A stretch of 64,000 nt of DNA. It comes from Nocardia transvalensis. GTDB lineage: Bacteria > Actinomycetota > Actinomycetes > Mycobacteriales > Mycobacteriaceae. The stretch lies in contig NZ_JADLQQ010000002.1 in assembly GCF_015477765.1 (NCBI RefSeq), positions 310,001 through 374,000 on the forward strand, in the 5' to 3' direction. Below are positions 43,361 to 51,867 of this stretch, piece after piece. Each line of letters begins with the position of its first letter. The stretch's first letter is position 1. Under the pieces are notes generated by a model that saw nothing but the letters and a program-made list of their open reading frames with translations, was not told where the DNA came from and did not search any database. Position numbers and translations under genes: made by a program.

Positions 43361-44713
43361 TCACTCCGGCCCGCTTGCGGCCCGAGGCGCGGATTCCAAG
43401 GGTTTGCCTGCGTCGCGCCAGGCGACGATGCCGCCTGCGAGGCTGGCGGCGTCGTAGCCTGCGCGGCGGGCGAGCGCGGCGAAGCGCTGCGATACCTCGC
43501 CGACCGGGCAGACGAAAACCAGTGGGCGCGTGCGGGAGAACGGCACGCCCTGGGCCAACATGTCGTCGAGTTGGTCGTCGCGGATGTTGATCGCGCCGGG
43601 GACGTGCCCGATCCGGTACGCCATCGCGCCGCGCGTGTCGACGACGGTGGGGCGCGCGGTGGCGTCGAGTTCCTCCAGCGCGTCCGGGGACAGCGACGGT
43701 ACCGTGGCCAGTTCCTCAGCGGTCGGCGGTGCCGTGCGGGTGGCGGTGTGCCCGAACAGTTCCGGTCGTCGCTTCTTGATATAGGACAGGTAGGGCTCGA
43801 TCCGGTCGCAGACGATGATCACCGCCACCACCGGTCCGTCGGTGGTGACGGTCGTCCGGTCCTGCGAACTCAGCAACTCCAGCGCGGCGGCATAGGTGGC
43901 GCCGCTGGTGGGCCCGGACAGAACGCCGTATCCGGTGGCCAATTCGAGGGTGGCGTCCACCGCGCGACCGGCCTCCATCGTCATGATCGTGTCGTAGAAG
44001 TCGGGCTGGAACAGACCCACCTCCCACATCTCGGTCTCCGACCGGATCCCTGGAATGAAATCCGACCGCTCGGACACCACCGCGACGGTCCGCAGTTCGG
44101 GATGGTGTTTGCGGAGATAGGTGGCCGCCCCGCGGGTCGATCCGGTGGTGCCCAATCCGCCTATCAGATAGTCGATCCGGTCGATTCCGTCGCGCGCCAG
44201 ATCCTCGTGGATCTCGCGCCCGGTGCCGTGGTAGTGCGCCTCGATATTCTTCTCATTGGTGTACTGCGACGGATGATGGTACGTGCCGGGCCGTTTGGCC
44301 ATCGTCGACTCGATCACCGCGTACACGTCGTTGGGGGTGGTCGGATCGGGACATTCCGACAGCCCGGGCAGCTCCTCGATCTCGGTGCCGAACAACTGCA
44401 GCAGCTCACGCACCTCGGCCACCTTGATCCGGTTGGTGACCGCGCGCAGACCCACACCGCGCATCGCGCCCAGTATCCGCAGCGCCTTGGCGGTATTGCC
44501 GCTCGAGGCCTCGATCAGCGTCTGCTCCCGCGCGGTGATGTCGCCGATCTCGTCGCGGATCATGCCCCACGCCACGCGATCCTTCACCGAGCCGAACGGA
44601 TTGTAGAACTCGAGTTTGGCGTACAGCTCGACGTTGCCCAGCCCGTGCACGGCCGGATCCAGTCGCAGCAGCGGCGTATTGCCGATGAGTTCGGTGATGT
44701 GGTCGTAGCGCAT
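43361..44713 (-). CDS. Cysteine-synthase-like PLP enzyme fused to a rhodanese domain
   Basis: 450 residues from ATG 44713, sharing one base with the preceding stop (TGATG). Residues 1-320 are a fold-type II PLP enzyme: Lys44 in YNPFGSVKDRVAWG as the Schiff-base lysine, EASSGNTAKAL, the phosphate loop GGLGTTGSTRGAA and SGPTSGATYAAAL. Residues about 345-450 are a rhodanese with VVDTRGAMAYRIGHVPGAIN and Cys402 in VFVCPVGEVSQR as the persulfide carrier. Cysteine-synthase-like enzymes such as SbnA make diaminopropionate precursors; a fused rhodanese instead points to use of a persulfide as nucleophile. It is last in a four-gene coupled operon with a desulfurase-like enzyme that could load it. Confidence 0.88.
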   Translation of the reverse strand: MRYDHITELIGNTPLLRLDPAVHGLGNVELYAKLEFYNPFGSVKDRVAWGMIRDEIGDITAREQTLIEASSGNTAKALRILGAMRGVGLRAVTNRIKVAEVRELLQLFGTEIEELPGLSECPDPTTPNDVYAVIESTMAKRPGTYHHPSQYTNEKNIEAHYHGTGREIHEDLARDGIDRIDYLIGGLGTTGSTRGAATYLRKHHPELRTVAVVSERSDFIPGIRSETEMWEVGLFQPDFYDTIMTMEAGRAVDATLELATGYGVLSGPTSGATYAAALELLSSQDRTTVTTDGPVVAVIIVCDRIEPYLSYIKKRRPELFGHTATRTAPPTAEELATVPSLSPDALEELDATARPTVVDTRGAMAYRIGHVPGAINIRDDQLDDMLAQGVPFSRTRPLVFVCPVGEVSQRFAALARRAGYDAASLAGGIVAWRDAGKPLESAPRAASGPE

Positions 44714-46158
44714 CACGGCATCCCGGTGACCAGGGCCGGTTCGTACTCGGCATCGCGGCACACCCGGAACCCCTCGGCCCGATGCGTCACGGCCAATTTC
44801 GGTGGCAGCGGATGCATCGATGCGGCCGCTGCCGACAGATCCATGTGATAGGCGGCGGTATTGGGGAACACGACCAGATCACCCGGCCGGGGCCGCTGTG
44901 CCAACCAGACCTTGTGGTTGGTGATGAGATCGCGTTCCAGGCACAGCCGTCCGGCGAAGAACACCCCGACCGGACCCCCCGGTCGCGCCGCCTCCCGATC
45001 GGCGACACCGGGCAGGATCAGCGGGTCCACCATCACCTCTTGATCGGCCGGGGTGACGGTGTCGCGGCTGAGATCGACGTTGACCAGCACGCTGCCGTCG
45101 GCGGCCTGTTTGACGAATTCCACCCGCGCCACGGTGATCCCCGCGTGATCGACCAGCGCCTTACCCGGCTCCAGCCACAGCTCGAACAGATTTTCCCCCG
45201 CCACCTGCGCGATCGTGCGGCCGCCGTGCGCATCCAGGGGAGCGGTGAGCAGATCCTCCAGCATCCGGGTGGCGGGCACGGTATTGGCGTATTTGTGGAA
45301 GACAGGGGTGCCGCGCACGCCGGTGTCGTCGAGGTGGAAACCGAAGGTGTTGCCGCCCCAGGCCATCGGCTCGCCGCGCCCCAGCAGCGCCGCCCGCAGT
45401 GCGGCGACATAGCCGTCGAACCGGTCGGCGTCGGCGGTGAACACCTGGCGAAAGCCGCCACCGATATCGAGCACCGTCGGCGCCAGCCCGTACCCGTAGG
45501 CACGTTCGATCAACGCCAGGCACTCCTGCGCCGCACGCACCCGCTCACCCGGATCGCCGGAGTCGATATGGAAGGCGAAGCCGCGCAATGTTATTCGGTC
45601 GCGATGCGCCGCCGCCACGGACAGTGCCTGCTCGGCGTCGGCCAGCGCGATCCCGAAGCGGCTGATCGCGCTCGTCTCGAAACCCGATATGCGCAGCAGG
45701 ACCGGCACCCTCGCTCGCTCGCCGGCCAGCTCGGCGATGCGCCGCAACTCCCACAGGTTGTCGACATTGACGGTGACCTCGGTGCCGACGAGATCGCGCA
45801 GGAACGACTCACCCTTGGGCCCGGTGACCTCGATGCGCAGAGGGCCGAATCCGGCGTCGACCGCGGCGGCCAACTCCTGGGGCGAGGCCACATCGATCGC
45901 GATCCCGGCGTGCTCGGCGGTGCGCAGGAATGCTCGTGAGCGATTCACCTTGTGCGCGTAGCAGATTCGATACCGCGACAGGTGCCGGTCCAGCACCGCG
46001 CGCATGCTCGACAGATTCTCCGCATACACCTGGGGGAACAGCAGATGTGCGGGGGAGCCGAACCGGACCAGCGCGTCTTGGGCCGCACCAGGGGTGTCGA
46101 GGAAGGCGCGTACCAGCGGATGGATCTTCGCCGGGAGCGCGGGGGGTGCGGCCGTCAT
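44713..46158 (-). CDS. Y4yA/SbnH-like PLP-dependent decarboxylase
   Basis: 481 residues from ATG 46158 (ATGA overlap with the upstream gene). Fold-type III decarboxylase of the Orn/DAP/Arg group: Lys70 in RICYAHKVNRS binds PLP; FHIDSGD and VLDIGGGFRQVF (Gly-rich phosphate loop) follow; LEPGKALVDHAG and the C-terminal AGRLCLERDLIT supply the partner-subunit Cys/Asp residues. The protein resembles the Y4yA group found beside cysteine-synthase-like genes in rhizobia, and SbnH of staphyloferrin B synthesis plays a comparable part. It should decarboxylate an amino-acid-derived intermediate, perhaps the product of the neighbouring cysteine-synthase-like enzyme. Confidence 0.88.
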   Translation of the reverse strand: MTAAPPALPAKIHPLVRAFLDTPGAAQDALVRFGSPAHLLFPQVYAENLSSMRAVLDRHLSRYRICYAHKVNRSRAFLRTAEHAGIAIDVASPQELAAAVDAGFGPLRIEVTGPKGESFLRDLVGTEVTVNVDNLWELRRIAELAGERARVPVLLRISGFETSAISRFGIALADAEQALSVAAAHRDRITLRGFAFHIDSGDPGERVRAAQECLALIERAYGYGLAPTVLDIGGGFRQVFTADADRFDGYVAALRAALLGRGEPMAWGGNTFGFHLDDTGVRGTPVFHKYANTVPATRMLEDLLTAPLDAHGGRTIAQVAGENLFELWLEPGKALVDHAGITVARVEFVKQAADGSVLVNVDLSRDTVTPADQEVMVDPLILPGVADREAARPGGPVGVFFAGRLCLERDLITNHKVWLAQRPRPGDLVVFPNTAAYHMDLSAAAASMHPLPPKLAVTHRAEGFRVCRDAEYEPALVTGMP

Positions 46159-47429
46159 ACCGCGGATTCCGTGGGTTGGGGCGTTTCGGGCGGGGTGGTC
46201 ACCGGCGCGGCCGACACCGGGTTGTAGCCGCCGTCGCGCAATGCCTCGAAGGCGCGGTGCCGGTTGCGCGGACTGCGGAATTCGGCGACCACCCGCTTGC
46301 TGATCAGATCGATGTCGTGCACCCGGATCTGCATGGATTCCAGCACGCCCGTGATGGTGCGCACGCAGTGTTTGCAGTTCATGTCCGGGACGTAGAACAC
46401 CCGATCCTCGGCCCCCAACTCGCCGGTGCCGGTGTCGGTATCGCCGGGGACCTCGGTGACGGTCAGCCGGGCTGCGATGGCGGTGAAGGTGTCGACGAAC
46501 CGGTCCACGACCACCGGCAGGATGCTGTAGTGCCCGCCGTCGACGTGATGCGGCATGGCGGCCAGGCAGGCGGGGCGGGTGCCGGGCGGCAGCAGCGCGT
46601 ACTGGCGCGAGATCAGGTCGAGTTCGTCGTGGTACTTGAGGATTGCCGCCTCGACCGACAGCCCCTCGGTGATGGTGGCGCGGCGCATCACGGTGTGCGC
46701 GTCGGCGATGGTGCTGTCCTTCATGGCCCGCAGGATCGCCACCGTGTCGGCGGTGTAGCGGACGGTACCGTCGGGCTGGGTGGCGAAGGTCACCGGGATC
46801 ATTCCGCGGCGGTAGCTGGAGGCCTGCAACTCCCAGTACCAGCGGGTGGCCACGGCGGCGAAGATGCCGGAATCGCGCATACCGCAGGCGAATTCGGCCG
46901 GATTGCGATACGGCGTCCAGCGGGCGAGCAGTGCATGCTGGGCCAGCGCCCGCCCGCACGCCTCGATGCCGACCCGGAAGATGTCGATCGGTTCGTGATC
47001 GGTGGTGGTGCCCGCCAGCACCGCCCGGTCGCGCGCGCTCAGGTCCGAGACCCGTTCGGCCAGTGCGGTATTCGCCTCGAGCGCATGCCACAGGGCGAGT
47101 ACGGTTTCGCGCATGGCGATCGGGACGAGCGGGCCGAGCCCACCGGCGTGGAAATGCCCGGTATTGGGAATGCCGTCGGTGTCGGTCCAGGCGATGCGGT
47201 GGGTGGCGCTGGTGACCTGGTCGGGGCGGCACGGGCGCATGAACCGCTCCATGTACAGCCGCTGGGACAGATTCAGGTGGCTGCCCGGCTCGGGACGCAG
47301 TGCGGCACAGGTGAATTCGAGATGGGTACGCGGTGGCTGCGGCAGTTCGGCGAACAGTCCGGGACGGGCGAGTCCGGCCAGGACCCGCGAGGCCGCACGC
47401 CGGTCGTAGCGAGGGGGCGCAGTGGTCAT
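46155..47429 (-). CDS. Protein with unknown N-terminal domain and C-terminal HMA domain
   Basis: 424 residues from ATG 47429 (ATGA overlap). Residues 1-340 match nothing I recognise. They are globular, His-rich in places (NTGHFHAGG, PHHVDGGHY), contain conserved-looking blocks (HLNLSQRLYMERFMRPCRPD, then THRIAWTDTDGIPNTG) and have no signal peptide. Residues about 345-405 are a heavy-metal-associated domain: DMNCKHCVRTITGVLESM with Cys352 and Cys355, then the family's VHDIDLISKRVVAEF strand and a closing GGYNP. HMA domains bind Cu+, Zn2+ or similar, usually to pass them on. The operon position suggests a biosynthetic enzyme that needs or senses metal. A Pro/Thr-rich tail ends the protein. Confidence 0.82.
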   Translation of the reverse strand: MTTAPPRYDRRAASRVLAGLARPGLFAELPQPPRTHLEFTCAALRPEPGSHLNLSQRLYMERFMRPCRPDQVTSATHRIAWTDTDGIPNTGHFHAGGLGPLVPIAMRETVLALWHALEANTALAERVSDLSARDRAVLAGTTTDHEPIDIFRVGIEACGRALAQHALLARWTPYRNPAEFACGMRDSGIFAAVATRWYWELQASSYRRGMIPVTFATQPDGTVRYTADTVAILRAMKDSTIADAHTVMRRATITEGLSVEAAILKYHDELDLISRQYALLPPGTRPACLAAMPHHVDGGHYSILPVVVDRFVDTFTAIAARLTVTEVPGDTDTGTGELGAEDRVFYVPDMNCKHCVRTITGVLESMQIRVHDIDLISKRVVAEFRSPRNRHRAFEALRDGGYNPVSAAPVTTPPETPQPTESAV

Positions 47430-48694
47430 CGGACCTCCGAGGCGATCGTGGCGACACATCGGACGAACCGATCGATGTCGTCGCCGGTGGTGTAGATGTG
47501 CGTACTCACCCGCACCGAATCCGCATCGGGGTCGGCGCCGTCGGCCGGAATGCAGTGGGCGCCGGTGCGGACCAGGAAGCCGAGTTCGGCCAGTACGAAG
47601 CCCAGGTCGGTGGAGCCGATGCCGTCGAGGGTGAACGACACGATGCCGTAACCGGTCTCGCACGGGGCGTAGGCGGGACCGGGCAGGAATTCCAGGCCCG
47701 GCACCGAGCGCAGGCCGTCGACGAGGTGGCGGGTCAAGACCCGGTTGTGTTCGGCGATGACGTCCACGCCGATCGTGTCGAGCACCTCGAGGGCCGCGCC
47801 GAGGGCGAGGATGCCGGGAATATTGTGGGTGCCCCCTTCCAGCTGGCGGGGCATACCGGTCGGGCGAAGGACCGAATCGGTCACCGCCGCACCGGAATTG
47901 CCGCCGGGCAGGAAGGTTGTCAGCTGCTCGTGGACGCGGCGACGGCAGTACAGGACGCCGGTGCCCGGCGCGCCGAACATCTTGTGCGCCGATAACACCG
48001 CGAAGTCCGCGCCCAGCGCGGCGACGTCCACCGGCAGATGCCCGCCGCTCTGGCTGCAGTCGAAGCAGAGCAGAATCCGCGGATCCACCCGGCCCCGCAG
48101 CTCTTCGAGGGTGGTGAGTCCGCCGAAGACGTGATGCAGGTGGCTGACGGTGATCAGCCGCGTGCGCGGCCCGATCTTGGCCAGGATATCGGCGGTATCG
48201 GCCTCGCCGAGGGCGGTGACACGATAGGGGATCAGCCGGATGTGGCGGCCGAAGCGAGCCAGGGTCGCCTGCAACTGCAGCCACGGATACACATTGGAGG
48301 CGTGGTCGCGGGGGCTGTAGAGGATTTCGTCGCCGTCATCGAGTGCGGCCAGACCCCAGGCGAGCGCCACCGCGTTCAGGCCCGCGGTGGCGCCGGGGGT
48401 GAACACCACCTCCTCGGCGGCGGCGCCGAGGAAAGTGGCGGTGCGCTCGCGGACCGTCTCGATGGATCGCTCGAGGCCGGTGGCCCAGGAATAGGTGCCG
48501 CGCCCGGCATTGGCGGTGCGCGTACTGTGATAGCGCTGGATCGCCTCGATCACCGGGAGCGGTTTCTGGGTGGTGGAGGCACTGTCCAGATACACCTCCG
48601 CCGCGTCGGCGAGAGCGGGGAACAGCACCTGGAAGCCGAGGGGCCGGTCGGCCGCCGCGCGAACAGGGACGGGCCAAGACGCAGGTGACCGCAA
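47426..48694 (-). CDS. Class V aminotransferase / cysteine-desulfurase-like enzyme (SufS type)
   Basis: 422 residues from TTG 48694, chosen for the AAGGGAG site seven bases upstream and the natural N-terminus; a TTG at 48778 would add 28 residues without a site. Fold-type I PLP enzyme: VYLDSASTTQKPLPV at the start, THNIPGI and VSHLHHVFGG in the core, and the PLP Lys238 in FAVLSAHKMFGAPGTG. The SufS-type catalytic loop is kept, with Cys381 in VRTGAHCIP, so cysteine desulfuration to a persulfide is plausible. It is the first gene of the four-gene operon and has 110 bp of divergent promoter before the flavin-oxidase-fold gene. Its sulfur could be taken by the rhodanese domain of the last gene. 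Confidence 0.88.
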   Translation of the reverse strand: MRSPASWPVPVRAAADRPLGFQVLFPALADAAEVYLDSASTTQKPLPVIEAIQRYHSTRTANAGRGTYSWATGLERSIETVRERTATFLGAAAEEVVFTPGATAGLNAVALAWGLAALDDGDEILYSPRDHASNVYPWLQLQATLARFGRHIRLIPYRVTALGEADTADILAKIGPRTRLITVSHLHHVFGGLTTLEELRGRVDPRILLCFDCSQSGGHLPVDVAALGADFAVLSAHKMFGAPGTGVLYCRRRVHEQLTTFLPGGNSGAAVTDSVLRPTGMPRQLEGGTHNIPGILALGAALEVLDTIGVDVIAEHNRVLTRHLVDGLRSVPGLEFLPGPAYAPCETGYGIVSFTLDGIGSTDLGFVLAELGFLVRTGAHCIPADGADPDADSVRVSTHIYTTGDDIDRFVRCVATIASEVR

Positions 48695-48804
48695 CGCGAC
48701 GCTCCCTTCGGCTCGTACGCTCCGACCCTCACCACGATACGCACTTCTGCAGACGCATTCGAAGGTTCTCGCAGGCAACGGGTTTGGCCCGGTACGGTGT
48801 GGGC

Positions 48805-49227
48805 ATGCCGTTGACTCCGCAAGAGCGCGAACTGTTTCTGGCCGAACCGCATATCGGTGCCCTGTCGGTGACCGCCGGGCCCGGACGGGGACCGGTGACG
48901 GTGCCGATCTGGTACGACTACGAACCCGGCGGCGAATTGTGGATGCTGACCGGGGCGGAGTCGAAGAAGGCGGAGCTGATCAAGGCCGCGGGCCGGTTCT
49001 CCGTGATGGCCGAGCGGCAGGAGCCGTCGGTGCGCTACGTGTCGGTGGAGGGTCCGGTCACCCGCATCACCCCTGCCACCGACGAGCAGCACGTGCACAT
49101 GGTGCGGCGGTATCTGCCCGAGGAGAAGGTCGCGACCTATCTGCAGTTCGCCGAATCGCTGGGCCCCCAGGTCGTGGTGGCGCTGCGTCCCGAGCGCTGG
49201 CTGTCGGCGGATCTCGGCACGCTCTGA
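48805..49227 (+). CDS. Pyridoxamine 5'-phosphate oxidase-fold (F420/FMN) protein
   Basis: 140 residues from ATG 48805. The split-barrel fold is recognisable: LAEPHIGALSVTAGPGRGPV, then TVPIWYDYEPGGELWMLTG and VRYVSVEGPVTRI. Such proteins bind FMN or F420 and include deazaflavin-dependent reductases. It is divergent from the PLP/sulfur operon. A link through pyridoxal phosphate supply is tempting but the fold alone does not show it. Confidence 0.85.
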   Translation: MPLTPQERELFLAEPHIGALSVTAGPGRGPVTVPIWYDYEPGGELWMLTGAESKKAELIKAAGRFSVMAERQEPSVRYVSVEGPVTRITPATDEQHVHMVRRYLPEEKVATYLQFAESLGPQVVVALRPERWLSADLGTL

Positions 49228-49292
49228 GGCGGCCCCGGAGTCACCGTAAATCCGGTGGCGGCCGCGGCCTGCCGTCGCTTACGGTCGCCTCC

Positions 49293-50045
49293 GTGGAGAT
49301 CACCCAGGGCTGGGACAGTGTGACGACGCTGGACGACGGCTGGATACTCCGGCGTCCGCGCCGCCCCGAGGTGACCGATCAGCTGCGGCGCGAAACCCGG
49401 CTGTTGCCGTGGCTGGCGCCGCGGCTGCCGCTGGCGGTGCCGATTCCGGAGGTGGTCACCGACGAGCCGCTGGTGATTCGCCATCGCCTCGTCCCTGGTG
49501 ATCCGGTGGCCGAACCCACTGCCGCGCACGGCCGTGCGCTCGCTGCGTTCCTGCGTGCGCTGCACGCGTGCCCGGCCGACGAGGCGCAGCGGCGTGGTCT
49601 GCCGTCGGCGGCGCCGGTCGTCGCCGACCGCGCCGCGACGTTCGAGCGATTCCGCGCGCAGGTCGTACCGATGGTGCCCGGCCGGTTGCGGCCCGCCGCC
49701 CTGGCGTTGCTCGACGCGGCCGCAGATCTCCCCGCCGACACCGTGGTCCACGGCGATCTGGGGCCCGAGCACGTGCTGGCCGACGCGGACGGTCTCACCG
49801 GTGTGATCGACTTCGGCGACAGCCATCTCGGCGACCCGGCGGTGGATCTGGCCTGGGCGCTGCACGATACGCCGGACGAGTTCGCGCGGGCGCTGGCCGA
49901 GACCTACGGCGTGACCGCGGCGCAGCGCGCCCGGTCGGGGGTGTGGTACCGCCTGGGGCCTTGGCACGAAGTCACTTTCGGCCTCGACACCGCCGACCCC
50001 GAGTATGTCCGCAGCGGTTTGGACGGGGTGCTGCGGCGCCTCTGA
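49293..50045 (+). CDS. Aminoglycoside/macrolide-phosphotransferase-like kinase
   Basis: 250 residues from GTG 49293. Protein-kinase-like APH fold: a catalytic loop HGDLGPEHVL with Asp as base, in which the usual Mg2+-binding Asn is His, and IDFGDSHLGDPAVDLAW as the DFG-like Mg loop. The N-lobe Lys is not obvious in this short variant. Family members phosphorylate antibiotics or small metabolites such as choline; nothing indicates the substrate. The gene is 65 bp after the PNPOx-fold gene on the same strand and may be co-transcribed with it. Confidence 0.85.
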   Translation: MEITQGWDSVTTLDDGWILRRPRRPEVTDQLRRETRLLPWLAPRLPLAVPIPEVVTDEPLVIRHRLVPGDPVAEPTAAHGRALAAFLRALHACPADEAQRRGLPSAAPVVADRAATFERFRAQVVPMVPGRLRPAALALLDAAADLPADTVVHGDLGPEHVLADADGLTGVIDFGDSHLGDPAVDLAWALHDTPDEFARALAETYGVTAAQRARSGVWYRLGPWHEVTFGLDTADPEYVRSGLDGVLRRL

Positions 50046-50047
50046 CC

Positions 50048-50575
50048 TCAGTTCCCGGCGGGATCCGGACCACCCGGATTGCACAGCGCCTGCACGGTCG
50101 CCTCGTAGCCGACCGCGGGCCGCCACGGCTCCAGGTTCCAGCTGGGCTTGTCCGGCTTGACCGGCCGCGCCCAGTCCCAATGGCATTTGAACTGGTCGTA
50201 CATCCCGGGCGTGTCGGCGTCGGGAGCCGAGGTCACCACCTCACCCCAGGCCCGGTCCACGGCGGTGGGGAAGGTGTCCAGACGCCCGGCCGCGGTGGGA
50301 AATACGCGCAGCCGCCTGCCGTCGGGATCGTCGGTCCATTCGGTGTGCTCGATCAACGGGCTGTCGGCGAACTGGTCGACCGTCGGCGTGGCGACGGTCC
50401 CGGCAGGCGGTGCCGGGGCGATCGGCGGCGCGGGGGGTGTGGTGGTGGTCGCGGTGTGTGTCGCGGGTCCCGAACTCAGGGCCACCGGCGCCGAATCGTC
50501 GGTCAGCGCGCATCCGCTCACCATCACCACTGTCAGCAGCGCCGCCGCGCCGATCCGCAGGACGCCCACCCGCAC
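50048..50575 (-). CDS. DUF2599 lipoprotein
   Basis: 175 residues from GTG 50575, with AAGGGGA at a good distance. The signal helix ends with VMVSGCA, a lipobox-like site at Cys, so it is probably lipidated and surface-exposed. A Thr/Pro-rich linker (about 25-65) leads to a C-terminal domain with MYDQFKCHWDWARPVKPDKP, SWNLEPWRPAVGYEATVQ and ALCNP, the DUF2599 pattern found in secreted mycobacterial and nocardial proteins. The two Cys of that domain probably form a disulfide. Function unknown. It converges with the kinase-like gene. Confidence 0.8.
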   Translation of the reverse strand: MRVGVLRIGAAALLTVVMVSGCALTDDSAPVALSSGPATHTATTTTPPAPPIAPAPPAGTVATPTVDQFADSPLIEHTEWTDDPDGRRLRVFPTAAGRLDTFPTAVDRAWGEVVTSAPDADTPGMYDQFKCHWDWARPVKPDKPSWNLEPWRPAVGYEATVQALCNPGGPDPAGN

Positions 50576-50690
50576 CGAAAATCCCCTTCTGTCGTCGCTT
50601 CTCGTCTCCGCCACGCTACCCGGTGGCCGGAATCCCCAGCCACGCCTGTCTTGCCCGAAATGCCGCACGCGGCCACGTAGAGTAGGACGG

Positions 50691-51779
50691 GTGGCTGCTC
50701 AGCTGACCAGGGGACAGGTGAATCGACTGACCGTCGACGATGTCGTCGTGTCCGTACGCCACAGCGAACCGGTCGACGTGTCGGCGCTGCTGCTCGACGC
50801 GGCCGGTCGGGTGCGTGGGGAGGGCGACCTCATCTTCTACAACAAGCCCGCCGGCACGGGCGTACGGCTGATCTCGGGGCAGGCCGCGCTCGCGGTGGAA
50901 CTGCGGGCGCTACCGCCCGGGATCGACCATGTGCGAGTGATGGTGACCCTCGACGATCGGCAGGCCCACTTCGGCGACTATTCGCCACCGCAGCTGCGGA
51001 TCGAGGACAAGGCCGGAAACCTGTTGTACGAGTACGTGATCGACGGGTTGGGCGCCGAATCCACCGTCATCGCCTTCGATCTGGATCGGGTCGCGGGCGA
51101 CTGGCAGGTGCGGGTGCTCGGTCACGGCTATCCGGCGGGTTTCGAGGCGCTGGTCAAGGCGCACGGCGTGCAGGTCGGCCCGCCCGACGGTCAGCCCGGC
51201 TATCGCGGTCCCGCGGTGCTGGACCCGGGCCAGGAGATCTCGCTGCACGAGATCCGCAAGGGCGAACTGTCGCTGGTGAAGATGGGACTGGGCTGGGATC
51301 GATTGCGCGTGAACGGCCCGCGGGGGATGCGCGAACTGGAGATCGACCTCGACGCGTCGGCACTGTTGTTCGTCGGCCAGAACCTGGTGGATGTGGCCTT
51401 CTACCAACAACTTTCCTCGCGCAACGGGGCGGTGCGGCACTCCGGCGACAACGTCACCGGTGAGGGCAAGGGCGACGACGAGGTCATCACCGTCGACCTG
51501 GCCCGGCTGCCGCAGCAGGTGAGTTCGGTGGTGTTCGTGGTCACCTCGTATGCCGGGCACACCTTCGAACGAGTCCGCAACGCCTATTGGCGTCTGATCG
51601 ACGGCACCAGCAATGCCGAGCTGGCTCGTGGCAATCTGCGCGCCGGCGGCCCCAATACCGGCATGGTGGTGGCCAAGGTGTATCGCGACGATGCGCATTG
51701 GCGGCTGGCCGCGGTGGGCGCGCCCATCCACGCCGGGCATCCGGTCGAGGCGGTGCAGCCGGTCACGCAGTTCCTGTAG
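50691..51779 (+). CDS. Protein with two TerD domains
   Basis: 362 residues from GTG 50691 (TAGGAC upstream). Two TerD-like modules occur in tandem: residues about 10-170 (GEGDLIFYNKPAG, VRVMVTLDDRQAHFGDYSPP, LGAESTVIAFDLDRVAGDWQ) and about 185-360 (LSLVKMGLGWD, FYQQLSSRNGAVRHSGDNVT, GKGDDEVITVDLARLPQQVS, TGMVVAKVYRDDAHWRLAAV). TerD domains bind Ca2+ through acidic loops such as the GDD seen here, and take part in tellurite or general envelope-stress systems. The HAD-like gene that follows on the same strand is a plausible partner. Confidence 0.9.
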   Translation: MAAQLTRGQVNRLTVDDVVVSVRHSEPVDVSALLLDAAGRVRGEGDLIFYNKPAGTGVRLISGQAALAVELRALPPGIDHVRVMVTLDDRQAHFGDYSPPQLRIEDKAGNLLYEYVIDGLGAESTVIAFDLDRVAGDWQVRVLGHGYPAGFEALVKAHGVQVGPPDGQPGYRGPAVLDPGQEISLHEIRKGELSLVKMGLGWDRLRVNGPRGMRELEIDLDASALLFVGQNLVDVAFYQQLSSRNGAVRHSGDNVTGEGKGDDEVITVDLARLPQQVSSVVFVVTSYAGHTFERVRNAYWRLIDGTSNAELARGNLRAGGPNTGMVVAKVYRDDAHWRLAAVGAPIHAGHPVEAVQPVTQFL

Positions 51780-51867
51780 CGTTCGGCGCGCTTGGACCCT
51801 ACTATGTCCTCTCGCAGGAGCGGCCCGAGATATCGAGATGGTGGAAAAGTCGACCGTAGGGGCTTGG

